DNA from: Diogma glabrata
Lineage: Eukaryota > Arthropoda > Insecta > Diptera > Cylindrotomidae
DNA length: 64,000 nucleotides
Direction of reading: 5' to 3'
Assembly: GCA_963693315.1 (NCBI GenBank)
Contig: OY856188.1
Coordinates: 271,307,114 to 271,371,113 of the forward strand
Notes under the pieces: generated by a model
Told to the model about the DNA's origin: nothing
The model's input: only the letters and a program-made list of their open reading frames with translations
Databases searched by the model: none
Position numbers and translations under genes: made by a program
Shown here: one piece after another, positions 32,613 to 44,430 of the stretch
How positions within the stretch are numbered: position 1 is the first letter of the stretch
Layout of the letters: every line of letters begins with the position of its first letter

Positions 32613-34640
32613 GTGAGTGAAACAATTTAATTTTTAAATTTAGTAATTATATATGATGTAGGATGGTAGTCTTGGTTCTTCCGACTTTTGGAATCGTCAT
32701 AGTCCCTATTTTTTGCTGAATCCATCTTCTTGTGATTCCATTATCACAAGTGCACAGTGCTCATTGCACATGTTATCTTCGGATATTCAGAGACATTTAT
32801 GTATAATTTATTCAAATTAATACTAAACATGTCCAACTTAGTATAAAAGATAGTACGCACGACTTCGAGCGTGACATCGGTTATATGACGAAAAAATTTA
32901 GTACTACCTTCGTATATATTAGGCTAATTCATAAATTTTTTATAAAGATACTATCACATGTTTAAGTCTGCCTACCTAATTCCATGCTTAATCGTAATTG
33001 GCATCAAAAACAGTTAAATGGTTGGTAAGAGGTTAAACTTTTCCTCTGATCAACCCTTTTAAGTATTGCAATTTATGGAGATTAGAAATGTTTTGGTTGT
33101 GATGTATCGCTGGTGTGCTAACACGAAATAAACGTACTTTACCTGCCTACCTTCCCTCTCCCCTCTTCCCCTGTGGAAGAGCACGTAGGATTGTTTCATC
33201 AGTAGAATTATCTCTCCATGATTAACATTTAAGATATTCATATATTTATTACAACACCCTGTGGAAATATTTCAAACGGTCAATAATCAAATTATTTAAT
33301 CACATTAAAATTAAATTTAAAAATCAAATACTTAAAAATTAAACAAAAAAAGAATACCCACTGCCAGATACATCTCCAAATCTCTTTTACATCACTTTCT
33401 CAAAAATTTAACAATATGAAATCGATTATGTTCACCCAAACAAGCTTATTGACTAATTAGACCAGCCAGTACACCATCTGTTCAACTTAATAAAAACACA
33501 ATTTTTTCAATCACTAATTACAAATCAATGAAAATTAATCACTATCTTTGATTAATTTTTTTACTAAGACTTTTTAATTAAAATCGCAAGAAATGGCAAA
33601 CAAACAACAAAAAAAACGCATAAATTATTGAGAAAAAAAAATAGCGAAATTCAAGAAAAAAATTAATTAAATTCGCCTTCATAACTAGATGTTGTCGTTT
33701 GCTCATGTATTCGTGGTTCGCGAGAGTATTATTAGGTAAATATGAAGCTCGATTAATCATTGGGTAAATAATATTAATGAGATGAACTTTTCATTGAACC
33801 AACCGTCCTTGAAATGCGTATTGGATTAAATTTCTGTAGAGATGTAATGTAACAATTCCAGAATATTTTTTTGAATAAAATTAACTTTTTGTACAACAAA
33901 AGTATTTAATTTAATCCATTGTTGCTAATTAATCATAATGCTTACCTCCCAGAATTAATCAGAAAATTTTCAAACATTATATCACGTTCCCTTTTCTATG
34001 TTTTTCCATCAAAGTTTAAAACCACAAAAGTTAAAGATTAACCGTTTAAGTTTTAATATAACTTTTATACCAACACCAACTCTGAGTATCAACAATTTCT
34101 CATTAATAGTTTAATTTTAAAATAAACAAACCGAGCCAAAATCAATCAATAACAATTTATTAAAGCTAATTCAAAAAATAAATTACTTTGCAACCTTTAA
34201 ACCTGAACCAATTCTGAAGGTAATGAATAAAAGAATCTTATAAGCGATACGAGTCAGCATCTCATTGATTTCTCAATTTCTTTTATAAATTAACAACAAA
34301 TAGATGAAAAAGGAAATATGAAAAAAACATAATAGCAATTTGTGAAAAAAAAATTCATTGTTGTTGTGAAATTGTGAATTCTTTTATGTAACGAAGATCT
34401 AATGGTCGTTTTAGTTTAGTTAACATAAATTCTTTAACAGTATATTATTATTTTATTAAGTGTTATTGATGTTTTCATTTTTTTTGGTTATGATACTTAC
34501 GATTTTTATGAGATATTGGCCAATTAAAGTATTTAAAGCCTGAAGGAATTAATTTTTAATCTTTGGGTATTTCAGTCTCCCGTACTTTATCTATACTTTA
34601 TCTGTACCCTTAAGATGGTGCATTTCCACCTAATAAGGAT
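32613..34640. other. No gene recognised
   Basis: AT-rich intergenic sequence. A pyrimidine tract (CCTTCCCTCTCCCCTCTTCC, about 33150) is the only notable composition change. Confidence 0.45.
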
Positions 34641-34670
34641 TGCTCTCCCACTTTTTTTTTGTTAAAAATA

Positions 34671-35325
34671 ACTTGGTGTGATTTATTACAGAAAGCTTCT
34701 AATCAAATACTAATCTGATGTGAGAATTTAAATTAGGAAAAAGGATTGTTCTAAACAAATCTAGATTTTATTCTTTGAACCGTTACCAATGAAAGGACGT
34801 TAAAAAAATTATTTTATTTTATTTTTATATTTTTAATCATTGAATATTTTAGCATCAATTTTTACTATACTTCAATTCATGTATTTCATGTGGTTCTTTT
34901 GGAACTGATAAACACTGGATAGAAAATAGACAAAAAGTTTTCAAATTTAGCCTATGAACTGCGTTTTTAAATAAAACCTGTGTAAACTTATGCTGATTTC
35001 TTCGTTTTTTAATTCGACTGGTGTAATACACGGTGTCATCCACTTTTTTTTTTAAACTTGGTGTGATTTATTACAGAAAGCTTCTAATCAAATACTAATC
35101 TGATGTGAGAATTTTAATTATGAAGAAGGAATTGTTCTAAGCAAATTTAGTTTTTATTCTTTGAACCGTTTCCAATGAAAGGATGTTAAAAAAAATATTT
35201 TATTTTATTTTATATTTTTAATTATTGAATATTTTAGCATCAATTTTTACTATAGTTCAATTCAGTTAGTTCATTTGGTTCTTTTGGAACTGATAAGCAC
35301 TGCGTAAAAAATAGACAAAAAGTTT
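34671..35325 (+). repeat. Tandem duplication, 385-bp offset
   Basis: ACTTGGTGTGATTTATTACA begins at 34671 and again at 35056. About 270 bp that follow are shared with modest divergence, ending in the shared strings CTTTTGGAACTGATAA and AATAGACAAAAAGTTT. A poly-T run precedes each copy. About 110 bp at the end of the first unit are absent from the second. Confidence 0.85.
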
Positions 35326-36143
35326 AAATTAAATTTTCGAAATTAAAATAAATTAAGAACTTTTGTTACACTCGAGATGCAGCGACACCTAAGAACAGAA
35401 AATAAGTTTACATTCGCATGAATATAAATCTTATTTCACTAGAAATTTACTTGCTAGTTCGTCCTCCACCAGATCTATTAATTCGTTGATTCGTTCTCTT
35501 TACCTATAGTAATATACTATAGAGATCTTCAAAGTCACTATACTTCTCGACTCAATTGTGTGTAAGAACACAATTTTTTAAACTATTTCTAAAATTTGAC
35601 TCTTCCCGAAACTCATATTAACTAATTTCTTTTCTATTTTCCATTCATAATTATTTTAAATTATTATGAAAATTGTAAAAAACATATTGCAGAATAAACA
35701 ATTTCAAGGTGAAATTAAAATTTATGTTGACCAAAAAAATATTCTTTTCTATCGCTCGTGCGATGAAAATTTCTTTTTAAAGAATGAGTTGGTTTTTGAA
35801 TAGAGCAATTCCACGTCACCGCAACAGCATTTGTTCTAGCATCCGGACTGACCCCCTCCGATACAAAGATAGCCAATGACAAAATAAAAATACTGTTTCT
35901 TTCGAAAAATGAAATTTCGCGCTGGGGTTGATACAGGGTGGCGGCAAAGTTTTACGGGTTGGAGAAAGATTAGTATCTTTGGCTGATGATTTCTAGCGAT
36001 TGACTAAACCGATTTAAGTCATTTGCAGCTCATTAGAAAGGTAATTGATAGACCTTATAATAAATGTTTTTAAGATTTTTAGTAATTTTTTAAGACTGTG
36101 TCTAGAACCTTCACTCAGTGAGCTAGCGGCAGGGTTTAATAGC
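35326..36143. other. No gene recognised
   Basis: Intergenic sequence. The part at about 35810-36140 is less AT-rich than its flanks but has no recognisable frame. Confidence 0.4.
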
Positions 36144-36341
36144 GTGCGTGACCAACTGATAGACCTGCACGGGCTACCAGAAATACCTCCTACTACAAGA
36201 TAATTAATTAACGAACTTGAAATTAATCATTGAAAAGAAAAAAAATTCTTTAAGTTTTACTTACCGGATATGTTCGAATAGTAGATTTTGGTGTAGTAAG
36301 AGGTCTAATAGACTGTGCAGGTCTACCAGTTGATCGTGCAC
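36144..36341. repeat. Inverted repeat with ~50-bp arms
   Basis: GTGCGTGACCAACTGATAGA, CCTGCAC (from 36144) is matched in inverse by GTGCAGGTCTACCAGTTGAT, CGTGCAC (ending 36341). The inner parts, CCTCCTACTAC and GTAGTAAGAGG, also pair. The spacer is about 90 bp. It could be a small MITE or a piece of a larger foldback element. Confidence 0.7.
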
Positions 36342-36612
36342 TCAAACCACATTCACCCATCACTAGCTCAACTGGCGTGAATTCTGGGGACCTATCTCAC
36401 TAACATGAAGTTCAGAACTAAACTACAACAAACATTGCATTCGCGTGCCTTAAGCGAAACCAAAATTTGATAGATGGGTACTCTGCCACGATCAACCAAA
36501 AAAATTCTTTCTTTTAACTTGTAACATCAGATTAAGATTATATTTTTATAGAGAAATTTTTATTCATCTTTTTTTTTTAAACCAAAAACACAGTTAGAAA
36601 TACTATATATAC
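36342..36612. other. No gene recognised
   Basis: Short AT-rich linker between two inverted repeats. Confidence 0.4.
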
Positions 36613-37690
36613 GAGCAATTTCACGAAGATTCAACATCGTTTTGACTTGACCCCTTTTAATTTTGATTATTTTTTGTTTATAGATAGTCTTTGATAAATA
36701 AAAAATACAAGTTCTCTTAGAATTTTTTTTTTCGACCAGCGGTCTTCACAGGGTGCCCCTCAATTTTTGTTATTTTGTGATGTGAGTGCATTTTGACGAG
36801 CGATTGTAGAAAAACTACTCAATCGATTTTCATAAATGATATGTCGTTGAATAGGTATTAGAACAAAGTTTTTAAAAATGTACACTGTTAATTTTTTTAA
36901 ATAATTTTTAACGGTGTAACATAAGGAAAAAATGGCGTAATTGAAAAAAAGATGGCACTAACTTTTTTTTTTTTTTTTAAACTTAATTGAAGCTTATTTT
37001 ATATCTAACAACTTGTGAAAGTTTATGACTAGTGATATTTTTTGTTTTAGAGATAAAATTCGTTGTGCATATGACTGTCGGGAATCAGTTTTTTTTGATT
37101 TATTGTTATTTGATATTTATCATAAAAAAAAATTTGATATTTAACATAAAAAAAAAATCTGAATCTAAAAATCGCCATTTTTATATTTTTTCTTCAGAAC
37201 AAAAAAAACTGATTCCCGACAGTCATATGCACAACGAATTTTATCTCTAAAACAAAAAATATAGCTAGTCCTAAACTTTCTCAAGTTGTTAGATATAAAA
37301 TAAGCTTCAATTTACTTTAAAAAAAAAAAAAAAAAATAAAGTTAGTGCCATCTTTTTTTCAATTACACCATTTTTTTCTTATGTTACACCGTTAAAAATT
37401 ATTTCAAAAAATTAACAGTGTACATTTTTAAAAACTTTGTTCTAATACCTATTCAACGACATATCATTTATGAAAATCGATTGAGTAGTTTTTCTACAAT
37501 CGCTCGTCAAAATGCACTCACATCACAAAATGACAAAAATTGAGGGGCACCCTGTGAAGACCCCTGGTCGAAAAAAAAAATTCTAAGAGAACTTGTATTT
37601 TTTATTTATCAAAGACTATCTATAAACAAAAAATAATCAAAATTAAAAGGGGTCAAGTCAAAACGATGTTGAATCTTCGTGAAATTGCTC
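36613..37690. mobile_element. 1.08-kb foldback element with ~490-bp arms
   Basis: GAGCAATTTCACGAAGATTC at 36613 is matched by the inverse GAATCTTCGTGAAATTGCTC ending at 37690. The arms are nearly identical along their length. TTCACAGGGTGCCCCTCAAT near 36745 pairs with ATTGAGGGGCACCCTGTGAA near 37540, and GTGCATATGACTGTCGGGAA near 37064 pairs with TTCCCGACAGTCATATGCAC near 37215. The spacer (about 37100-37200) is AT-rich with a short duplicated phrase (TTTGATATTTA.CATAAAAAA). The frame at 37032-37250 lies across the hairpin loop and is not a gene. Arm sequence is unrelated to the foldback at 9296. Confidence 0.88.
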
Positions 37691-38955
37691 ATACATATAT
37701 TTCGTAGATACAGCAACAAAACAAAGATTATATAATAAGTACACATATACACCTATGTGTATGTATTCATTTATATATTCCAAAAAAATTTCACATATTA
37801 TATAATTTTAAAATTACTCTCAACAAGAAAGAAGGAAGAGTTGATTGCATGAAACAAATGCTCTTTATTCATTTTGTTTGTAATCAATACATTTACAATT
37901 CAGAACGCAGCCAGTTAATAACAGATTGTCTCATATTTTCCCATAACATTTGTCCTGTTTTTCTATCAACTTATAAAACATAAACAAAAGTAAGAACCAC
38001 AATCGTTTATCAATTAAGCATACAAGCAAATGTATTGCAACAATTCATTTCTTTCTCGGTTTTATTATAATATGAAAGAGAGAAATTTAAACGTTAGCTA
38101 TTCTTTTTGTTTCATTTTTATAAAAACAAGGAAAATAAACAAAATTAAATAATAATAAACGTAAATAGAATGCAAATATATAATCAAAAACTATTATAGC
38201 CTTGATGCTTTGAGTGGGTCAAAGAAAAAGTCAGGTGAACCGATGATTATTAATAGAAATGTTAAGGAAAAAATGCAATGTAGTCGTATTATGAACAAAA
38301 AATGGAAAAGTGTAGTGGTTGATTAGGAATTTAGTCTTTACTGTTAGTCAGCCGGGGCCGTGAGCTACAAAGATCTAATTTCATGTTAACCCACCTATAT
38401 AGAACTTAAATTTGTTCTGGAGTTGATTGCAGATTTTCTTATAAATGCTACCTGTTAAATATCACGTATTTTGGTGGGCATAACAATACCTTCTGATGGT
38501 GCTGATACTACCGATGAATTGTCCGATACATAAAAATAGTTAGATCTGGTACAATCTTCTCACCATTGACCACTAACTTTAATCGATATCCATAAATTAA
38601 TATAAAAAAACCAACACAATTGGGATAACCTTTTTCAAATATTTTTTCTTCCCTATTCCCACTTCCTCTAAGGAATGGACATTGTTGTGGACATTGTTGG
38701 ACATTGTTGATTTATAATCTTCATTACAACAAATAAAGGACAACAACCCAACAATATGTATTAATTGTTTCATAATTTTTCAACTAAAAATTATGTGACG
38801 GGCTATTTTAATGATAAGCCAGAGATTGTTTATATCAATTAACATGAATCTATATATAAATTATAAAAAAACTAGAAACTTACCTATAAATAAAATGACA
38901 ACAGTAAGTATAAACAAAAATTTTGACAATACAAACTAACGTTTGTCAAAATTAT
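37691..38955. other. No gene recognised
   Basis: AT-rich. There is a short GGACATTGTTG triplication near 38675-38710. No coding region is supported. Confidence 0.45.
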
Positions 38956-38957
38956 AC

Positions 38958-39147
38958 TGAGATGGACCTCAATATATTTCCTCATACATTGGAGATATGT
39001 AATTTGTAAAACAAATCCGTATTTCATCTATCGATAAACACTTATTAATCTAAAATTGATTGATAAATGTTAGATCTGGAGACAGGCTTAACAAAAAAGA
39101 ACAGAAAAGTACCTATATATGAAAAACATATATTGAGGTTCATCCCG
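38958..39147. repeat. Short inverted repeat, candidate MITE
   Basis: GATGGACCTCAATATAT (about 38961) and ATATATTGAGGTTCATCC (about 39128) are inverse copies about 150 bp apart. Pairing inside the arms is weak. No target duplication is obvious. Confidence 0.45.
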
Positions 39148-39477
39148 CGAAGAATTCAAATCTGTTGTAATTTTGATTAAATAATGAAACAGTATTTCCG
39201 TGCTTCATCAGAAGTGAATCTGAAATTTACTTGTAATATATAATTATTTTTCCATGAATAAACATTTAGTATTTTTTAACGCAAGCACAAAAATAAGAGA
39301 GTGCATTAGCCAACCGTACTGTAAAATAATCTACTACAATCGTATTATTGCTGCTATTACAAAATCAATAAGAACAGCAATTAAAAACAAAATAAATTCA
39401 TATAGTATTTTAGCTTTTCGTAGAATTTTCATTACGATTAATTTTCAATTTGTTAAACACTTTTTTTTGTGTGCTGT

Positions 39478-39600
39478 TATGTTGCCGCAAGAACACCGCT
39501 GCACGTTGAATGAAGTTCTTAATTTATTACATCAATATTCTCGTCATTCCATATATTTAACAGAATATAACATGCATCGACAAAATAAAATTCCCAGTTA
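39478..39600 (+). other. Unrecognised frame, weakly RhoGAP-like
   Basis: The C-terminal part of a 115-codon frame reads VMLPQEHRCTLNEVLNLLHQ followed by YSRHSIYLTEYNMHRQNKIP. This weakly recalls the helical LP..HR.TL..LL.FL..VS.HS..NKM.. stretch of RhoGAP-type domains. The N-terminal half has no similarity I recognise. It might be a decayed exon or chance. Only a profile search could decide. Confidence 0.15.
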
Positions 39601-39708
39601 GTATTATTATTTGTTAAGCAGCTGCCCAAGACCAGCTGCAGCGATATTTTCGATATTTTAAACATTATAAATACGGGAATTCATCTCGAAGATCGCCGAG
39701 CCTCATGG

Positions 39709-40093
39709 GGCGGGTTATACACACGTCATCTCCTGGAATTTTCCATAAATACAGCAAGAAGTTGATCGAAGCTCGTTAATCGGGGGTTTTTGGGGTCGTA
39801 GAACACGAATATGATGTTGGCGATGACCACCGGAGTACCTAGGGCTCGAACTTCAGTGACCTTAAAAATCCTGGAGTAAAGAGTTTCCATCTGTTTGTTA
39901 CAATCAGATTTATTTATATCATATTTACTCGACGAATATAATAAAAGAAAATAACCCTAGGTACTCCGAAGGTCATCGCCGACATCATATTCGTGTTCAG
40001 CTACCCCAAAAAACCCCGAGTAACGAGCTTCGATCAATTTCGAGCTGAATTTATGGAAAGTTCAAGGAGGTGAGGTGTGTATAACCCGCCCTG
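39709..40093. repeat. Inverted repeat, ~140-bp arms
   Basis: GGGCGGGTTATACACAC (39709) is inverted at GTGTATAACCCGCCC (ending about 40091). Inner segments GATCGAAGCTCGTTAATCGG, ACACGAATATGATGTTGGCG and GAGTACCTAGGG have inverse partners at 40033, 39979 and 39955. The spacer is about 106 bp. An extra copy of CCCCTAGGTACTCC.GAGGT lies just outside at about 40096, so the structure may once have been larger. The arms are richer in G+C than the surroundings. Confidence 0.8.
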
Positions 40094-40334
40094 GCCCCTA
40101 GGTACTCCAGAGGTTTTTTGCCGAAAAGTGGCTATGTTCACAAATTTTTCTGACGGCTTCTTGAATCGAATGCAAAAAACCGCATCTCGATCCATCATAC
40201 TCTGCCAATTTGCTTAGGTTTGACCTATTTTTGTGCTTTATTTCCTCGCCTACTATTAAAACAAGCAATTACAATTGAAATAAATTTAGAAAATAATTTT
40301 TATCAAGTGTGACAGTAAAATACATATAAGTTAG

Positions 40335-40705
40335 CAAAATGGGCCGCGATAGATGATTTTTACAATAACCTATCGATGGTCGAGATTACGGCAAAATTAT
40401 TAAACAATTGTAAGTTGGGAGATATTGAGTTCCAAATTGCTGATACTACAATATATGCCGATAATGTTGAGTTGATTAAATGGAGCACAGGCTTTCTGGA
40501 ACAACTTTCGGCGACGTATGAACGAGTAAAAGTAATTCCAGCTAAGGACGAGGTGACATATGGTGAGTTTTTTTTCATTGAATTTTTCTATATATTAAAA
40601 TATGCAATAACCATATAAAATACTGAAAAATTGATGATATTAGCTGGGATACATATCGTACAGCCGCTGGTGATGCGCGTAGAACATTTTATGGATTCAA
40701 ATTAG
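40335..40705 (+). CDS. Possible two-exon gene fragment, BTB-like
   Basis: Exon 1 (about 40335-40562) reads KWAAIDDFYNNLSMVEITAK, then KLGDIEFQIADTTIYADNVE, then LIKWSTGFLEQL. This resembles the start of a BTB/POZ domain (a leading helix, then L.DI.F.(x)n..I.AH...L...S..F...L). It ends at a good donor, TATG|GTGAGT. An 81-nt intron ends GATATTAG at 40643. Exon 2 (40644-40705) continues in phase as AGIHIVQPLVMRVEHFMDSN and stops at TAG 40703-40705. Codon use looks coding, but the product is far shorter than a full BTB protein and the usual later BTB motifs are absent. It may be a decayed gene piece, or the alignment may be chance. An acceptor (AAGTTAG) precedes exon 1. Confidence 0.3.
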
Positions 40706-41645
40706 TGTAATGTCATGTGTGATAGTTTTAATTTATTTTTTTGTTGATTAGAAAAATTATTTTAGTTGTCGTGTCAGGTATATTAAAACGAGTGATTAAT
40801 GGGTGTAGCATGCTTTCCGTCAGAAAAAGAAAAATCCTGGATATGTAAATATATTATATGTTTTGCGATTATACTGTGTTTTCCCAATGCTGTATAATTC
40901 ATACCCATAAAACACAGATATCGCGTATATGATTAGAGTTTGGTTCGTTTGTTTAAAGGAAATATTTAATCACCACTCAAGGTCGACAAAATTGTTTTCC
41001 GTTAATCGTTGTTTTGAAGGATATATGTGAAATATTTGGGAACATGGAAGTTGTCCATATTTATTCACTCGAGAAGATCAAAATAGGAGTTTTCTTATTC
41101 ACGTCTTTTATCTTATTTCAGTGGTAAAATTTACTACTCCTGATTTAATTGTTAAAAATAGAACAATTGTCCTTGTCTGTGTCGTTTCTAGATCAATTTA
41201 TTAATGTAATTTTATAAATTTTTTATCTATTTGTGCCGTATTAGTGCAATTTAGAAAATATTTTTTATATGTTTGTGCAGTAAAAACAAAAAAAAATTCA
41301 GAATGAAATGCGTTATACTTGGATTATGGGGGAAATTCACGTTATACCAATATGTATCGTGTTGGTTATTATCAGAAGGCGAGCAATGCGTTTTGGTTTA
41401 ACTTAATGGAAAACCGATGAAAATGGAAATAAAGATTGGTCGGTTTGTGCAAATATTAAATTAGGTATTTTTGAAAACGCTAGTCAACATAAAAATTATA
41501 TTGATTCCTTTAATGCTAATAAGAATAAGAATCACCACACAATTTGTTTATAAAATAACTAATTAAATATTTATACTGTATTAGATTTTAATTTAAATTT
41601 TTGATTAATCGTCATTGCAGCCATTTTGGGACTTAATTATTTTTT
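40706..41645. other. No gene recognised
   Basis: AT-rich. The segment at about 41230-41285 resembles the start of the window (around 60-110), and family A copies follow both, which hints at a longer shared repeat. Confidence 0.35.
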
Positions 41646-42015
41646 TTGCTATATGGGCATGGATGTAGGTATGGGCGTATGTGTGCATGTGTGTGTGTGG
41701 GTGTGTGGGGGTGAGTGGATGAAGTGCGAGAGCGTGTAAATGTGTTATAATTATGGGATTGGACGTGGTGATCGAAGTTCTTTTCGTATGCGGGGGTCGC
41801 CAGAGTCTACTTATTCTCACTTGCTTTTTCGTTATATCCGTTTTTTTATCTTGAGATACGCGTACAATACCGTTATTTGAACTGGAGCAGCAGGTAATGT
41901 CTTCTCGTCCCCACAGGCTGAAGCTAGCTTGGGGCTAAATAAATCTCATCTAGGTGCGCGGCCTGATATGCCACTTCGTTAACATACAACGAAGGAGCGC
42001 TTCTTTACAGTGCTT
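41646..42015 (+). repeat. Dispersed repeat family A, copy 3
   Basis: Same order as copies 1 and 2: GT-rich patch, GGATTGGACGTGGTGATCGA, GGGGGTCGCCAGAGTCTACT, GGAGCAGCAGG, GATATGCCACTTCGTT, loop AACATAC, AACGAAGGAGCGCTTC. A frame on the minus strand crosses the GT-rich patch (HTHMHTYAHT-like peptide) and is not a gene. Confidence 0.75.
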
Positions 42016-42670
42016 GTGAGCTTTTAGTGGAAAACAAAATCAGACTGTCAAGTTTTTCAGAAACAGATTTTTATGACTGACAATTACTCTCAAGTACTAT
42101 GCTCAAACCATTTGAAAAACAAAATAAACGTTTATGTTTCAAACGAACGTATCATCGAGAGATCCACCCAATATATTTCTCATTCATTTTATTTACTTAA
42201 AATCATAAAACCTAAGATTATTATCAGTTACAATAATTGATGTTATTAAAATAAATTAAAATTCTAAACCCGTATCTATAATTTACACGATGAATAAGAA
42301 TTTTTTTCATCTTTGTTCTTTGATCTATGTTTTCGTAATATCATCTTAAAGATGTTTCAGAACAAATATTTATACACAAATTTCCATAAATTGCATTTAA
42401 ATTATTATAATTGAGATATATGAATCAAGTAAAAGAAGAAAAAAATTGATAATAATTGACATGATAAATTATGGAATATTACTTTATTATTATATTTTTA
42501 TTAGTTGAAGAAATATGATGATTAAGTTTAAGGATTAAGTTGAGAATAATGAAATTTTAATAGAAGAGTTACGACACTCAGGAAAACATTTAATTTGAAA
42601 ACATCGTTAACCCTTTTAACGCGATGTGCAAATAAATGGAATTGCTATTTCTGACCTGAAGTATGATATA
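42016..42670. other. No gene recognised
   Basis: AT-rich intergenic sequence without identifiable structure. Confidence 0.45.
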
Positions 42671-42787
42671 GGGTGAAATGCATAAAACCTAATAACTAGG
42701 TTTTTTAAGTGTTTGCTAGGTTTTTTATATATAATAAAACTAGTAAACACATAAAAACCTAGTAACTAGGTTTTATGCATTCCACCC
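42671..42787. mobile_element. 117-bp palindromic MITE-like element
   Basis: GGGTGAAATGCATAAAACCT at 42671 is inverted as AGGTTTTATGCATTCCACCC ending at 42787. Within it, ACTAGGTTTT occurs repeatedly in both orientations (CTAATAACTAGGTTTTTTAA, CTAGTAACTAGGTTTT). The spacer is very short, so a single-stranded copy would be almost fully base-paired. Confidence 0.75.
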
Positions 42788-43370
42788 ATTGTATTCATTT
42801 TTGAGATGAAGGTCTTAGGATGTCAACGACTGTTCCTACCAGCAATGCCCATTTTCAATTTATAGGAACAGTTGGAAAATATCGGTGGAACAAAAGTAGC
42901 ATTATCAAAAATAAGAATTTAGCTTCTGAGTAGGATTTTTTAGACTAATAGTAACAGTTTGAAAATGTTAGGTGTAGCCATAGTAGTAAATGTCGGAAGT
43001 TTTTATTCCAAATATATTGGTCGTAGGTGGGCGTTATCACCCACCGAAAGTAGAGCGTTATTGCCAAAAGTTTTACGAAAAACATTAGTTTATTGAAAAT
43101 AATTTAATTTTGTTACGCAGAATCAATAAAAAAATTTTTTGTAAATGTAAGCAAAAATCATTTTTGTATGTAAATGCATGTTTATAGAGAAAATTGACAA
43201 GTAATAACTCTTTCATTAAAATCCTTTGAAGGCCAGAAATTGTTTCATGTTTATGAAAGTATTTTATTCTTACCCAGCTTCTGGATCCATGCTGCAAAAC
43301 TAATTGAAGTGTTTTGGCCTAAATTTTCTGGTTAAACAAGATGGGGTTTTTTGTGAATTCACCATTAATA
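42788..43370. other. No gene recognised
   Basis: Intergenic. GTAGGTGGGCGTTATCACCCACC near 43023 contains a small hairpin (GTGGG..CCCAC). Confidence 0.4.
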
Positions 43371-43840
43371 TATTATTGCAATATTACACCACCTCGCTAT
43401 GTTTTTATAACTTGCAACAAAAAACTTCTTGTTTAATAAAATTTCAATTCAATTAAAATATTTATTCTTTGAGCAAAGAATATATAATAGCTATTTATGT
43501 ATTAAGGCCATAGAGGCCTGCTCCTATCAAAGTAAATTATAAATTACATCACACTATCCATGACATGTAAGTTGATTATTTCAAATAGCGTGCGGGAAGT
43601 AAAAAAAAGCGTGCGGTAATGGATTTTCATATATATATTACGGCACGCTTTTAATAAAATGAAAAATTTTTATTTAAAGAAAAATTTGATTTTTAAATAT
43701 TAAATATTTCAATTCATTTTGACACAGAATAATGCAAAGCCTACCACAATTTGTAAACTATTTGCATTTAATTTATAATTAGAAGTTCATGTTTTCAAGT
43801 AATTATATGCGTTTGGGCATTAAAACAAAGTCGTAGAAAA

Positions 43841-43979
43841 AGTATATAACAAATCTCGAGTTGTAAAGCATTTTCCATGCTCGTGAAGACACTGCACTCA
43901 ACGCTACGCGTCTCGTGCGCAAAATTTTCCCTCGCATGTAAAATGCTATTTACAACTCTAGTTATGTAATATACTATTT
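43841..43979. mobile_element. Small palindromic MITE family P, copy 1
   Basis: AGTATATAACAAATCTCGAG and TTGTAAAGCATTTTCCATG are inverted as CATGTAAAATGCTATTTACA and ACTCTAGTTATGTAATATAC. The centre, CACTCAACGCTACGCGTCTCGTG, is the family signature shared with 47931-48082 and 48273-48422. Confidence 0.7.
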
Positions 43980-43982
43980 TTT

Positions 43983-44430
43983 ATTTATCTAGAACGAAAA
44001 GTGAAACTTTAAAGTACGAGCTAGCTGTTTACGTCTGGTTGTTGCGTCTAGCCGAGGCCGAAATTACTAGTGAGTACCTTTAAAAACACTTTTCGTTTGA
44101 GGTAAATACAAAATTTTATTTCATACTGGAAATTTATTAAAATAAAAATAAATGGGTTTTCAATTTTGCTCAAAAAGTTAAACTTTAACGTCCTAGGACT
44201 TTATAAAATTTTATAAAGTCCTAGGACGTTTAAGTTAATCTTTTTGAGCAAAATTTAAAAGTCATTTCTTTTTATTTTAATAAAGTTCCAGTATGAAATA
44301 AAATTTTGTATTTACCTCAAACTAAAAGTGTTTTTAAGGGTACTCACTATTAATTTCGGTTTCAGCTAGACGCCTCGGCCGTAAACAACTAGCTCGTGCT
44401 TTAAAGATTCACTTTTCGTTCTAGATAAAT
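43983..44430. mobile_element. 448-bp near-perfect palindrome
   Basis: ATTTATCTAGAACGAAAAGT at 43983 is inverted at 44417-44430 and inward. The centre is a perfect palindrome of about 40 bp, CGTCCTAGGACTTTATAAAA with its exact inverse (44189-44228), and there is no spacer. Small differences between the arms show slight decay. It resembles a foldback element or an inverted duplication. Confidence 0.88.

Noticed and set aside
37032..37250. 72-codon frame
   Set aside because: It spans the loop of the foldback element and has low-complexity K/F/I composition.
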